From positions 62,001 through 126,000 of the forward strand of contig CADCGB010000001.1 in assembly GCA_902800815.1 (NCBI GenBank): DNA of 64,000 nt, written 5' to 3'. The notes below the pieces were generated by a model, which had not been told where the DNA came from, searched no databases, and saw nothing but the letters and a program-made list of their open reading frames with translations. Position numbers and translations under genes: made by a program. Positions 1-8,281 of this stretch are shown here, in pieces. The DNA comes from Fibrobacter succinogenes (lineage in GTDB: Bacteria > Fibrobacterota > Fibrobacteria > Fibrobacterales > Fibrobacteraceae). Numbering within the stretch: the stretch's first letter is position 1; the number at the start of each line of letters is the position of its first letter.

Positions 1-1613
1 GTGGCGGTTCCTGGTCTAACATTACCTCTCAGGCATACACGGACCTGAACGCCTGCGCTAACTCCACTACGGGCCTTGTCCCGGACTGGTGCAGTTGGGG
101 CGATCACAAGCCGACCAAGACTAGCGCTGCTGTCGCTCAGGACGAACAGGCTGGCTTCTACGATGACGCTGCCCGTACTCCGTGGCGCATGGCTTGGGCT
201 TACTACTGGTTTGGCGATACCAAGGCCCAGGCTTTCAACAAGAAACTTACGAGTTGGATGATTCCTGCGACCCATACGGCAAGTGCAATCAACTCTGGTT
301 ACTTGGTCGACGGTGAACCGGTCAAGACAACGAAGCGCGGCTTCGCCTCTTCTACGTTCTCTGGCGGTTTGGGTATGGCTGCGTCTTCTGTTGACACCGA
401 CGAAGCCAAGACCTACATGGAAACGGTCTACAACTTCCTCGCCAAGCAGACCAGCTGCAAGCAGGCTAGTAACTGCGGCGAAGGTAGCAATCCGGGTGAA
501 AAGTACTACCCCTCTACCCTCAACCTCCTCTACCTCCTTTTGATTACGGGTAACATGCCTAACCTCTACGACATGAGCGGCTTTACCGCGTTTACTCCGG
601 ACCCGAGCCTTGCTAGTTCTGTGGGCTCCGCTGAAGGCGTGCAGCAGGCTAAGAAGGATTCTACGGTTGGTGTTTCTGGTTTCTGGAACTGGGGTGCATA
701 CCACGACAAGCTGGGCATCGGTACTGTGATGTCTCCGGATTCTGGTACGTCTCCGCTCTACCTCAAGGATTGTGCGATTACTGCTGAGGCTTCCATGGAA
801 ATCGGTCCGGAACCCAAGTGGACTGCTGAAGCTGCTGCCGCCGGTACTCTCAAGTACCCGTCTGCCGGTATCGCCATGTCGTTCCTCTCCAACGACAAGA
901 AGGGTGTTGACTTTACCAAGCTTGGCGTCAAGTATGTGCGTGTGACCATGAAGGCCTCTGGCCCCATCCGCATGGCGGTGCTTAACGAAAAGACCAAGGA
1001 AGCGGGTGCTGAACCGGGCGTGTATGTCCCGAACAGCAGTAACTACGAAGCAACTACGTACGACCTGACTCCGGAAGAATGCGGTTTCAAGGGCTTTACG
1101 GATCCCAACGACAAGTACGCCGGTGGTCTTCTGGACTGGGTGGACTACAACAATGCTCCGTTCGGTCAGGACATCCTGACGGCAGTGACTGGTCTCAAGT
1201 GGGAACTTAAGGACGCTGCGGGCGGCATTGGTTCCTTCTCCATCAAGGCTGTGGAATTCCTCGATGCCAGCAAGAAGGTCATTGATCCGGTCCAGATTAC
1301 CGGTATAGTCGTTCCTGAAACCCAGTGCGGCACCAATCCGACTTCCTCCAGCAGTGTGAATCCGGGTAGCTCGGGCTCTGTCCGCTTCTTCACGCCTGCT
1401 CCGACCTTCAGCTATGCCAAGGTCGTTGCTTCTGGCTCGCAGATTCAGGTGCTGAACGCTCACATCGGTTCTGACTTCGCCGTGTTCAACATGCAGGGCA
1501 AGGTCCTCAAGACCGGCAAGATCCAGAGTGCCTCCCAGGGCATCGCAGTCGCCAACAAGGGTACGTTCCTTGTGCGCGTTGATGGCCGAATCCACTCCGT
1601 GATCGTGAAGTAA
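1..1613 (+). CDS. Glycoside hydrolase family 8 enzyme, 5' truncated, with C-terminal binding and sorting-like domains
   Basis: The reading frame is open from base 3 to the TAA at 1611-1613, so the gene starts before the window. The first visible residues include LVPDWCSWGDH and then DDAARTPWRMAWAYYWFGD, the helical Arg-rich signature of GH8 (endoglucanase/xylanase, inverting, (alpha/alpha)6 barrel). The GH8 part ends near NLYDMSG (about base 580). A beta-strand-rich module of roughly 230 residues follows and is probably carbohydrate-binding. Then come a short Ser-rich linker (TSSSSSVNPGSSGS) and a C-terminal domain of about 70 residues with FAVFNMQGKVL and GTFLVRVDG, resembling type IX-like sorting domains. 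It likely degrades cellulose or xylan outside the cell. The catalytic acid lies upstream of the window. GH8 assignment is good; the substrate is inference. Confidence 0.85.
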   Translation, partial: GGSWSNITSQAYTDLNACANSTTGLVPDWCSWGDHKPTKTSAAVAQDEQAGFYDDAARTPWRMAWAYYWFGDTKAQAFNKKLTSWMIPATHTASAINSGYLVDGEPVKTTKRGFASSTFSGGLGMAASSVDTDEAKTYMETVYNFLAKQTSCKQASNCGEGSNPGEKYYPSTLNLLYLLLITGNMPNLYDMSGFTAFTPDPSLASSVGSAEGVQQAKKDSTVGVSGFWNWGAYHDKLGIGTVMSPDSGTSPLYLKDCAITAEASMEIGPEPKWTAEAAAAGTLKYPSAGIAMSFLSNDKKGVDFTKLGVKYVRVTMKASGPIRMAVLNEKTKEAGAEPGVYVPNSSNYEATTYDLTPEECGFKGFTDPNDKYAGGLLDWVDYNNAPFGQDILTAVTGLKWELKDAAGGIGSFSIKAVEFLDASKKVIDPVQITGIVVPETQCGTNPTSSSSVNPGSSGSVRFFTPAPTFSYAKVVASGSQIQVLNAHIGSDFAVFNMQGKVLKTGKIQSASQGIAVANKGTFLVRVDGRIHSVIVK

Positions 1614-1633
1614 TTCACTCGCGAATTTGAAAG

Positions 1634-1667
1634 AGAACCGTAGCCTATGAGGCCGCGGTTCTTTTTT
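1634..1667 (+). terminator. Rho-independent terminator after the GH8 gene
   Basis: AGAACCG (1634-1640) pairs with CGGTTCT (1656-1662). An inner GCC/GGC stem encloses the loop TATGA, with a 2-base internal mismatch between the two stems. Five further T follow at 1663-1667. It lies 20 bases after the GH8 stop codon. Confidence 0.8.
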
Positions 1668-1681
1668 GTATATGGGCGTAC

Positions 1682-1710
1682 TTGCCCATGACTCTCGGCT
1701 TTTGTATATT
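1682..1710 (+). promoter_or_regulatory. Predicted promoter of batA
   Basis: TTGCCC at 1682-1687 and TATATT at 1705-1710 are 17 bases apart, a sigma-70-like spacing. The predicted leader to the batA ATG is about 40 bases and contains a GGAG ribosome binding site. The string TTTTGTATATTC recurs ahead of batB. Confidence 0.5.
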
Positions 1711-1758
1711 CTATGCGGTTGGATTTTTGACCGCGATTTTTGTATTTTGGAGCGTAAC

Positions 1759-2862
1759 ATGGATATTGGCGCACTTCATTTTCAGAATCCCGAAGCCTTC
1801 TGGCTACTCGTCTTGGTTCCTGTTCTTATAGCACTGTACGTATATCGCCAGCACAAACGCAAGAGTACCATCAAGTTCCCGGCGCTTTCCATTGCAAGGC
1901 GCGCTGTCCCGAGCCGTCGTGTGCGCCTACGCCACATTGTGCCCGCACTGCGCCTGTTTGCCCTTTGCTGCTTTATCGTGGCTCTCGCCCGCCCGCAGAA
2001 CGCGATGGAGGTGGAGTACACGAATACTGACGGCGTTGACATTATGCTGGCTCTCGACGTCTCGGGTTCCATGGGTACGCTCGACATGCTGACCCGTGCG
2101 GAGCAGGCGAAACTCGGGGTAATGAACGCCGAACGCATCCTCAAGTCTGGGGACTACTGGAAGTACAGCCGTATGGGCTATGCCCAGGTGGTGATTGCGG
2201 ACTTTATCCAGAAGCGCCACAGCGACCGCATAGGGCTTTCGGCCTTCGGTAGCCGTGCCGTGACGCAGTGCCCGCTTACGCTCGATTACGGGAGCCTGCT
2301 TGAGATATTGAAGGCGACGGATGAACTTGCGAAGGATTCCATTATCGCGGGTCGCACGGCGATCGGCGATGGCCTGATGAACGCGCTCGCCCGCCTGCAG
2401 AAGTCCGAGGCCAAGTCCAAGGTGGTGGTGCTGTTGACTGACGGGCGCGACAATGCGAGCGTGATTTCGCCGGTCCGTGCCGCGGAGGTGGCGCAGTCGC
2501 TCGGTGTGAAGGTGTATACCGTAGGCGTGGGCAAGAAAAACGGCAAAATTCTCGCGTTCCAGCAGAACCCGTGGACGGGCGAAATCTCGTGGGGCGAGCG
2601 CGATATCACGCCGGAAGAGGGCATCGACGAGTCGACCCTCAAGGCCGTCGCCCAGAAGACGGGCGGTAAGTTCTACCGCGCCGAGAACAAGGAACAGCTC
2701 GAGGAAATCTACTCGGAAATCGACCAGCTCGAGAAGACCGAGATAGAGACGGTTGCCTACGCCAGGTACGCAGAAAAGTTCTACCCGTGGCTCCTGGCGG
2801 GTGCGCTATTGATTCTGTTGGAGTTGCTGCTCGCGAATACGCGCTTTGTGCGCATCCCGTAA
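1759..2862 (+). CDS. batA: BatA-like von Willebrand factor A membrane protein
   Basis: A 367-residue protein with two N-terminal membrane segments (about residues 14-30 and 63-80), a VWA domain, and a C-terminal membrane segment (PWLLAGALLILLELLLA). The metal-ion-dependent adhesion site is intact: LALDVSGSMG near residue 100, a downstream Thr region, and LLTDGRDN near 226. The phrase FIVALARPQ before the VWA domain is typical of BatA/BatB ('aerotolerance') proteins, which sit in the inner membrane with the VWA domain in the periplasm. Their molecular role is unsettled. The ATG at 1759 is chosen because GGAG lies 7-10 bases upstream and upstream extensions have no ribosome binding site. The usual partners MoxR and DUF58 are not in this window; a related batB follows after an intervening gene. 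Confidence 0.85.
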   Translation: MDIGALHFQNPEAFWLLVLVPVLIALYVYRQHKRKSTIKFPALSIARRAVPSRRVRLRHIVPALRLFALCCFIVALARPQNAMEVEYTNTDGVDIMLALDVSGSMGTLDMLTRAEQAKLGVMNAERILKSGDYWKYSRMGYAQVVIADFIQKRHSDRIGLSAFGSRAVTQCPLTLDYGSLLEILKATDELAKDSIIAGRTAIGDGLMNALARLQKSEAKSKVVVLLTDGRDNASVISPVRAAEVAQSLGVKVYTVGVGKKNGKILAFQQNPWTGEISWGERDITPEEGIDESTLKAVAQKTGGKFYRAENKEQLEEIYSEIDQLEKTEIETVAYARYAEKFYPWLLAGALLILLELLLANTRFVRIP

Positions 2863-3978
2863 CTACAGCGGTGTTGCGGGCTTGATGCAGTTGCTTTCGG
2901 CTTTCTCTAGGAACTTGTCGATGGTGCGCGTCTCGGACGTGCCATACTCGGACCAGTGTATACTGAACGTGATGGGCCACGGGCCCTGTAGGAGATCCTG
3001 GCTCGTTGCGCTTGCCGTAATCAGCTTGTTTGCGAAAGCCTCGATTTCTGCATAGTCGCTACATTCGGCAATGACCGCAAAGGTCGCCTTGCCGTAGCGG
3101 GCGATAAACGTGCCGCGCTGCACGCTCTGTTCGCGTATGAATGTTGCCATTTTCTGGAGGGCGACCACGCAGGCCCTCTTGCCGTGCTTCTTTTTCCTGG
3201 CCTTGAAGTTGTCTATCTCTATCTTGAGAAGGAATAGCCTCTTGGCCGGATCCTGGCTCTGCGTGATGGATTCCAGGTACGACGACAGCTTGTTTGTGTT
3301 GTTGAGCCCTGTTGTTAGGTCTACGGTAATATGCTGTCGGGTGCGGTACATGTGGATAAACAGCGTGACGAGGACAAATACCGTCGAGGTTATGGGGAGC
3401 TCGTAGAATTTCGCTTGCAGGATCAGGGTGAGTAGCGGGATGAGCATGACGATTGCGATTATGTAGAAACACCGCCTATGGAGTTTGTTGGTGCATTTGC
3501 TAGCCTTTTTTAGGCAGAGTCCGGATGCCGCTGCGATGTAGAGGATGGAAAGCATGTTCAGCATGGCCCATAGGGTGGGGCTCATGCCGGCAGGGCTTTC
3601 TGTCAGGTGTATCAGCGCGTCGGCGAGGGCGATTCCGCTGACAATGACGCTCGGGCCTATGATGGGGATGAGCCACTTGCGCAACGTGTAGGTATTTGCC
3701 GATGTCGAGTAGAAAACGGAAAGGAACCAGCAGCAGCCCATGCAGATACAGGCGATGATCTTGAAACTATTGATAAGCCTGATAATGGGAATGTTTGATT
3801 CGGGAACGAACAGCCCGACCGAGTTCAGTACGCTGAAGAGGATGGATGTTTCTACAAGGCACTGGAATGCGCGAGCAGACTTTTCCAAGACTGCACGTTC
3901 CCTATTGCCGTACCAAATCATTAGGTACACGATAACGCTGATAACGTCGATCTCGATTCTAAAAGCGTCTATACCCAT
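2863..3978 (-). CDS. Membrane protein with degenerate GGDEF domain
   Basis: A 371-residue protein starting at the ATG at 3976-3978, which has AGGAAG upstream and an AT-rich -10-like region. The N-terminal half has about seven hydrophobic segments, like 7TM sensor modules. The C-terminal 150 residues follow the diguanylate cyclase pattern: DLTTGLNNTNKL, then KIEIDNFKARKKKHG, then FIARYGKATFAVIAE. The last motif sits where GG(D/E)EF should be and reads YGKAT, so the catalytic signature is lost. It probably senses a signal or binds nucleotide without making cyclic di-GMP; this is inference. The gene converges on batA with no gap between stop codons, has no visible terminator, and is AT-richer than the bat genes. 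Confidence 0.75.
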   Translation of the reverse strand: MGIDAFRIEIDVISVIVYLMIWYGNRERAVLEKSARAFQCLVETSILFSVLNSVGLFVPESNIPIIRLINSFKIIACICMGCCWFLSVFYSTSANTYTLRKWLIPIIGPSVIVSGIALADALIHLTESPAGMSPTLWAMLNMLSILYIAAASGLCLKKASKCTNKLHRRCFYIIAIVMLIPLLTLILQAKFYELPITSTVFVLVTLFIHMYRTRQHITVDLTTGLNNTNKLSSYLESITQSQDPAKRLFLLKIEIDNFKARKKKHGKRACVVALQKMATFIREQSVQRGTFIARYGKATFAVIAECSDYAEIEAFANKLITASATSQDLLQGPWPITFSIHWSEYGTSETRTIDKFLEKAESNCIKPATPL

Positions 3979-4106
3979 AATGCACTTCCTAATAAGAAAA
4001 ATATATCTTTTCCTTAACAATAATAACAATTTTATGCCGGAAAACGATTTTTTGTGATTTTTGGGCAAAAATATGCAAAAAACGGGGCGAAAAAGCCTGT
4101 TTTTTG

Positions 4107-4112
4107 TATATT
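4107..4112 (+). promoter_or_regulatory. -10-like element of batB
   Basis: TATATT lies within TTTTTTGTATATTC, the same string as ahead of batA. It is about 50 bases before the batB ATG, which has its own GGAGG site at 4152-4156. No convincing -35 element is seen. Confidence 0.35.
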
Positions 4113-4162
4113 CAGGGGTGTCGCGGGCGGTGCCCCGCCTGTTTGCCCCTCCGGAGGATGTA

Positions 4163-5191
4163 ATGCGTTTTGCTGAACCGAACTTCTTGTGGTGCCTGTT
4201 TACGCTCCCGTTTTTCGCGCTGCTGTTCTACTATGCCTACCGCCGTCGCAAGAAACTTGCCGCAAGGTTTGTCTCGCTCTCGATGCTCCCGAAACTTTCG
4301 ACGAGCGTGTCGCCGTGGCGCAGGCTCGTGAAGGTATTCTTGCTCTTGCTGGCTCTCGCTTTCCTGTTCGTTGCGCTTGCCCGCCCGCAGTGGGGCCGCA
4401 AGATGGAACATATCGAGCGCCGGGGCCTGGACCTCGTGCTATTGCAGGATATTTCGCTCTCGATGCTTGCGGAAGACGTGAAGCCGAACCGCCTGGTGCG
4501 TAGCCGCCACGAGATTTCGTCATTCCTGGAAGGGCTTTCGGGTGACCGCGTCGGCCTGGTCGCGTTCAGCGGCGAGGCGCAGGTGATGGTACCGCTCACG
4601 CTCGACTACGGTACGGTGCAGATGATGCTGCGCGAACTGAACCCGGGCTGGCTCATGCCGGGCACGAACCTGGAAAATGCCATCCGCAAGGGGATGAGCC
4701 TGTTCAGGAATTCCGGAGGCGCGGGCAAGTACTCGGTGATGATATTGATGAGCGATGGCGAGGAACTCGAGGATGCCGCCGTGAATGCCGCGAAGGAAGC
4801 GGCGGAGATGGGCATAAAGATCTATACCATCGGTATCGGCAGCCGCGAGGGCGTGCCCATACCGGTGAAGAGCAAGAATGGCGATGTCGCCTACAAGAAG
4901 GACGTGCAGGGGAACATTGTGACTACGCGCCTCGAGGAAGGGACGCTGCAGGAGATTGCAAGTGTGACCGGGGCCCTGTATTTCTACGCGAGCCCTGGCG
5001 AGTTCCAGCTGCAGAAGGTTTTGACCGAGATTGCGAGCATGGAGAAGAAGGAACAGGCGTCCGACCGCATGGAGAACTACCAGGACCGCTACCAGATTTT
5101 CCTCGGGCTCGCCGCCCTCCTGTTCCTGGTGGAGGCTATCGTGTCGGAGCGCGGCCGCCGCCGCAAGCAACTCGCCGGCCGGTTTAACTAA
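4163..5191 (+). CDS. batB: BatB-like von Willebrand factor A membrane protein
   Basis: A 342-residue paralogue of the batA product. It has an N-terminal membrane pair (CLFTLPFFALLFYYAY and VFLLLLALAFLFVALARPQ), a VWA domain, and a C-terminal membrane segment (IFLGLAALLFLVEAIV). The metal site is present as LLQDISLSM (DxSxS) and MSDGEELED. The start at 4163 is set by GGAGG seven bases upstream; a longer frame exists but lacks a ribosome binding site. BatA and BatB are thought to form a periplasmic-facing complex. Here the two genes are split by a convergent gene, so each has its own promoter. No terminator of ordinary form follows; the palindromes downstream may serve. Confidence 0.85.
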   Translation: MRFAEPNFLWCLFTLPFFALLFYYAYRRRKKLAARFVSLSMLPKLSTSVSPWRRLVKVFLLLLALAFLFVALARPQWGRKMEHIERRGLDLVLLQDISLSMLAEDVKPNRLVRSRHEISSFLEGLSGDRVGLVAFSGEAQVMVPLTLDYGTVQMMLRELNPGWLMPGTNLENAIRKGMSLFRNSGGAGKYSVMILMSDGEELEDAAVNAAKEAAEMGIKIYTIGIGSREGVPIPVKSKNGDVAYKKDVQGNIVTTRLEEGTLQEIASVTGALYFYASPGEFQLQKVLTEIASMEKKEQASDRMENYQDRYQIFLGLAALLFLVEAIVSERGRRRKQLAGRFN

Positions 5192-5256
5192 GGGCCTGTG
5201 GCGACGCTCTCTCCTATTTATGTTGGCTTCGGACGAGACTCGCACGCTCTCGTAAA

Positions 5257-5302
5257 ATCTTAAAACCAAAAAGGCCTGCGCCGACGCGCCGTCCCTTTGG
5301 TT
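5257..5302. repeat. Palindromic repeat, copy 1
   Basis: The string ATCTTAAAACCAAA (5257-5270) recurs exactly at 5406-5419. Within copy 1, AACCAAA (5264-5270) pairs with TTTGGTT (5296-5302) around a GC-rich loop. Both copies share the CCCTTTGGTT right arm. They look like members of one REP-like family. Confidence 0.55.
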
Positions 5303-5315
5303 CGTGAGCCGTAGG

Positions 5316-5335
5316 CGGCTTGTATTGACAAGCCG
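5316..5335. repeat. Perfect 8-bp hairpin
   Basis: CGGCTTGT (5316-5323) pairs exactly with ACAAGCCG (5328-5335) around the loop ATTG. No T-run follows, so it is not an ordinary terminator on either strand. Confidence 0.5.
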
Positions 5336-5405
5336 TCGAAGGCGAAAGCGAGTGAGGAACCGGAGGTTTCAAAACCAGGGACGACGAACGAGCGGTTTCT
5401 TATAT

Positions 5406-5453
5406 ATCTTAAAACCAAAGGGGAACGTGCCCTGGCACGTTCCCTTTGGTTTT
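5406..5453. repeat. Palindromic repeat, copy 2, or bidirectional terminator
   Basis: The left arm 5411-5431 and right arm 5434-5453 pair over 20 bp with one bulged G and a 2-base loop. The arms begin AAAACC and end GGTTTT, so either strand has a strong GC-containing stem followed by T. It could terminate the batB transcript, or be a mobile palindromic repeat. Confidence 0.6.
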
Positions 5454-5469
5454 AAGGAGAATAGAGAAA

Positions 5470-5549
5470 AGCCCTTCGGGTGGATTTGTCTCTCTTGGAG
5501 ACGGGCGGCTCGCATTCGCGACACCGAGTTGATATCCACCGGAGGGGCT
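5470..5549 (+). ncRNA. Candidate structured RNA (three-way junction), family unknown
   Basis: A closing stem pairs 5470-5485 with 5534-5549 (16 positions, one mismatch, one G-U). It encloses the hairpin GTCTC-TCTTG-GAGAC (5488-5502) and the hairpin TCGC-ATTC-GCGA (5510-5521). The closing stem is continuous on both strands, which excludes a tRNA. I do not recognise a known riboswitch core. It lies about 130 bases before the M16-fold lipoprotein gene, but that gene's -10 element lies downstream of it, so it would be an independent RNA or the end of the batB transcript. Confidence 0.35.
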
Positions 5550-5669
5550 CAATAAGTAATATAACGCCTTTTTCCAAAAAAGGGCGGGTTGACGCGAAAA
5601 TCATTACTCCAATTTGGAAGATTGCGACTTTCTGCGGTTCGCCGTGGAAAAGATTTGTTTGGGAAAAAC

Positions 5670-5675
5670 TATATT
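5670..5675 (+). promoter_or_regulatory. -10-like element, predicts leaderless mRNA
   Basis: TATATT ends 7 bases before the ATG at 5683, and no ribosome binding site is present. Transcription would start at or next to the start codon. Confidence 0.45.
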
Positions 5676-5682
5676 ATAGACA

Positions 5683-7233
5683 ATGCGAAAAGTTTATAGT
5701 TCATTGCTTGGCCTGGTGAGTGGGGTTGCCTGCATTGTGGCATGCTCCTCGGCACCGGAACCGTCTGCCGAACCCGTGGCGCAGCCGGCACCTGCCGTGG
5801 CATCTGCGCCTGCGGATACTGCGAAGGCGTCTACGTTGCCTGCTTCCTACAAGGACATTGTCTACCCCGAGTACAAGTACGTGGCGCCTTACCCGAAGGA
5901 TTACCGCGTGGAACTTGCCCCGGGCATCTCGGGCTATATCGTTCCCGATTCGAGCCTCCCGCTCGTGAACCTTTCCGTGTATTTCGAGAACCCGCAGGTG
6001 GTGTCGGATATCAAGGACGAAGCCGCCTCCGAGATGCTGGGCTCGATGTACCGCCGTGGCGGTAGCACGAACACCTCGGCGCACGCCCTTGACGATTCGC
6101 TCGAGTTCATTAGTGCCGGAATTTCCACTTCCGTGGGGACGTGGACGGCGGGATTTTCCATCGACTGCCTTTCGAAGGATTTCATCTCCACGCTGTTTCT
6201 TGCAGGGGATTTGATGGTGCGTCCGGGTTTCGACAAGGAACAACTCGAAATTGTCAAGACGAATTTTGTGACGGCCCACGAACAGCGCTACGACACTCCC
6301 GCGAAGGTGCTTAGCGCATTGAGAACCAAGGTCAACTATGCCCCGAATCCGCGGCTGTGGGATGCCTCGCTTGAGGAGTACAAGAAGGTGAAGGTTGATG
6401 ACCTGAAACGCCTTTCTGCAAATTCCTTCATGAAGACCTTGCATTCTCCTGCTCGAGGACGCATCGTGTTTGCCCTGTCGGGTGACGTGAAACGTGATTC
6501 CGCCGAACTTGCGCTAAAGACTTTTTTCATGGGCCTGTTCATGGTGCCATTCGATGACGAAGCCGATTCTGTGGCATTCTACAGTGCACCGAAGATGCTT
6601 ACGTTCCTGAACAAGCCGGGAACCTACGTGGTGGACAAGGATATCACGCAGGCGAACATCTCGATGAACCAGCCCTTCGTGAAGCGCCCGCATCCGGATT
6701 ACTACCCGACGGCAGTCGCGAACTTCATTCTGGGTGGCGGAAGTTTCTCCTCGCGCCTCATGACGCGCGTGCGTAGCGATGAGGGACTTGCCTACCATAT
6801 CAGCAGCCGTGCGGGCAACGACTATCGCGATACGGCGATGATCACTATCAGCCTGCAGACGAAGGTGGAATCCGCGTCGCTCGCCCTCAAGCTCATCTAT
6901 GAGGAAATCGATAAGCTGGCGAAGGACGGCCCCACGGAAGAGGAACTTGCGATGGCGAAGAAGACGCTCGTCGAGAGCCTGCCGGGGCTGTTCGATTCCC
7001 CGTCCTCGACCGCAGTGCTCTTTGCGAAGGACGAACTTCTGGGCAAGAGTCCGGACCATTACCTGGACTACGTGAAGGAAATCAACGCCGTGACCGCCGA
7101 ACAGGTGAAGGCGATGATAAAGAAGTATTACGCCAAGGAAAAGATGACGATTTCGGTGGTGGGCCCCGTCTCCAAGTTGGGCGACTTGAAACCCTTTACC
7201 GTAGTCCCTCTGGACAGTCTTGAATTCAGGTAG
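5683..7233 (+). CDS. M16-fold (insulinase family) lipoprotein lacking the zinc motif
   Basis: 516 residues. The N-terminus is a lipoprotein signal (CIVAC, likely lipidated Cys about residue 21) followed by a Pro/Ala-rich spacer. Two M16 halves follow. The second carries the conserved GGGSFSSRLMTRVRSDEGLAY segment, shared by M16 enzymes and their non-catalytic partners. The catalytic HxxEH expected before the first RGG turn is absent: that place reads DEAASEMLGSMYRRGG, and no HxxEH occurs anywhere in the protein. It is therefore probably a non-catalytic partner or binding protein at the outer membrane or periplasm. No active M16 partner is encoded nearby. The gene heads a run with the next two genes, 4 bases separating it from the next start. 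Confidence 0.75.
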   Translation: MRKVYSSLLGLVSGVACIVACSSAPEPSAEPVAQPAPAVASAPADTAKASTLPASYKDIVYPEYKYVAPYPKDYRVELAPGISGYIVPDSSLPLVNLSVYFENPQVVSDIKDEAASEMLGSMYRRGGSTNTSAHALDDSLEFISAGISTSVGTWTAGFSIDCLSKDFISTLFLAGDLMVRPGFDKEQLEIVKTNFVTAHEQRYDTPAKVLSALRTKVNYAPNPRLWDASLEEYKKVKVDDLKRLSANSFMKTLHSPARGRIVFALSGDVKRDSAELALKTFFMGLFMVPFDDEADSVAFYSAPKMLTFLNKPGTYVVDKDITQANISMNQPFVKRPHPDYYPTAVANFILGGGSFSSRLMTRVRSDEGLAYHISSRAGNDYRDTAMITISLQTKVESASLALKLIYEEIDKLAKDGPTEEELAMAKKTLVESLPGLFDSPSSTAVLFAKDELLGKSPDHYLDYVKEINAVTAEQVKAMIKKYYAKEKMTISVVGPVSKLGDLKPFTVVPLDSLEFR

Positions 7234-7237
7234 GCTT

Positions 7238-8281
7238 ATGCGCAGGTCGTTCATGACAGGGTTCTCTCGCTGGTTCGTCGCGGTCCTTTTCGCGGCGCTT
7301 GCCTGCATGCCCTGCCTTGCCGCAGAATCCGAGAACATGCTTGGTGCGGACTCCGTTGTGCGCAACAGGCTCATCAAACAACTCCAGAACGAGGATGACC
7401 TGCGTTCGCTCTGCTCTGGCCTCAAGACCTGCCTCAACATCGACTATCCGGGATGTTCCGCTGGCGATAAGCACCGCTGGCCGCACCTCAAGTACGATGA
7501 CGAGTTCTGTGCCCCGTTCAAGGAAGTTCGCAAGCGCGGCTTCGAGCCTACTCCGGGTGCTCCGATGGTCCCCGAGGTCTATTCCAGGCTTGGCCGCAGG
7601 TACCGTGCCATCTACGAGAACAAGGGCACGCTCCCGCTCGGCCAAGATGTCATCAGCTACCTGTTCGACAACATGCCCTTTACGGCCGACCTCATCAACG
7701 CTTACCTGGGCACGAACTACACGCTGGAATACACGAGCAAGAACCGTCGCTATTTCAGCGGCAGCAATGGCAGGAGTCTTTCGGGTGAGTTCTATTGGGC
7801 GCTACAGGATAGCGCGGGCCAGAAGCTTGGCATGCGGAACCTCTTCTTCGGGTATGGGCACGCGAAGGTGCTCAAGTGGTCGCTGCACGGTACCGCAATC
7901 GCGTACCTGGACATGGAAGAAGTCTCGAAGAACGAACTTAGGTACAAACTAACTGCAATCGTTTTCCCCGGGAATTCCGTGCTGAATTCCATCATGCAGA
8001 TGCGGGTGTTCAAGAGCGTGGTGAACGACAAGATAGACCACATCGTGAAGGATATCAAGAAGGCATCGGGCCGCTACTTTGGGGGCGACAAGGCCCCCAT
8101 GCTGGACAATGCGCGCCTCAAGTCGTTCGAGAACGTACAGTACGTGATTGACTTTGAAAACGTGGTGAATGGCGCCCCGTGGAAACTGGGCGACTTCGAA
8201 AGGCTGAAGCGTGAACGCGAGAAGCAGAAGCGCGAGAGCGTCCCGATAATGGTTGACGATACGAGGACTCAGGTAAAATGA
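7238..8281 (+). CDS. Secreted protein of unknown function
   Basis: 347 residues starting at the ATG at 7238, with AGGTAGG just upstream. The first 25 residues form a signal peptide (WFVAVLFAALACMPCLAAE) with cleavage predicted after CLAA. The mature part has four early Cys residues (SLCSGLKTCLNIDYPGC and EFC) that may form disulfides, and a charged C-terminus (ERLKREREKQKRES). I recognise no family. It ends in an ATGA overlap with the TrmH-like gene, so the two are probably translated together. Confidence 0.7.
   Translation: MRRSFMTGFSRWFVAVLFAALACMPCLAAESENMLGADSVVRNRLIKQLQNEDDLRSLCSGLKTCLNIDYPGCSAGDKHRWPHLKYDDEFCAPFKEVRKRGFEPTPGAPMVPEVYSRLGRRYRAIYENKGTLPLGQDVISYLFDNMPFTADLINAYLGTNYTLEYTSKNRRYFSGSNGRSLSGEFYWALQDSAGQKLGMRNLFFGYGHAKVLKWSLHGTAIAYLDMEEVSKNELRYKLTAIVFPGNSVLNSIMQMRVFKSVVNDKIDHIVKDIKKASGRYFGGDKAPMLDNARLKSFENVQYVIDFENVVNGAPWKLGDFERLKREREKQKRESVPIMVDDTRTQVK

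Larger units (their letters stand above)
5192..5682. other. 491-base geneless interval rich in palindromes
   Basis: No reading frame here has protein-like composition or a ribosome binding site. The interval holds two AACCAAA...TTTGGTT palindromes, a perfect 8-bp hairpin at 5316-5335, a candidate three-way-junction RNA at 5470-5549, and the -10 element of the next gene. These parts are listed separately. Confidence 0.7.

Noticed and set aside
4200..5269. Long minus-strand frame opposite batB
   Set aside because: It mirrors the third-position bias of batB and gives a His/Arg/Leu-rich translation typical of an antisense shadow.
5257..5453. CRISPR array
   Set aside because: Only two copies of a short string, of unequal structure and with no regular spacers; no cas genes are near.
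5470..5549. tRNA or tRNA-like gene
   Set aside because: The closing stem is continuous for 16 positions on both sides, leaving no T arm, and no GTTCGA-type loop or CCA-side pattern exists.
5304..5719. Short plus-strand reading frames in the palindromic interval
   Set aside because: Arg-rich, low-complexity translations with no ribosome binding site, and they cross the hairpins; best explained as chance frames.
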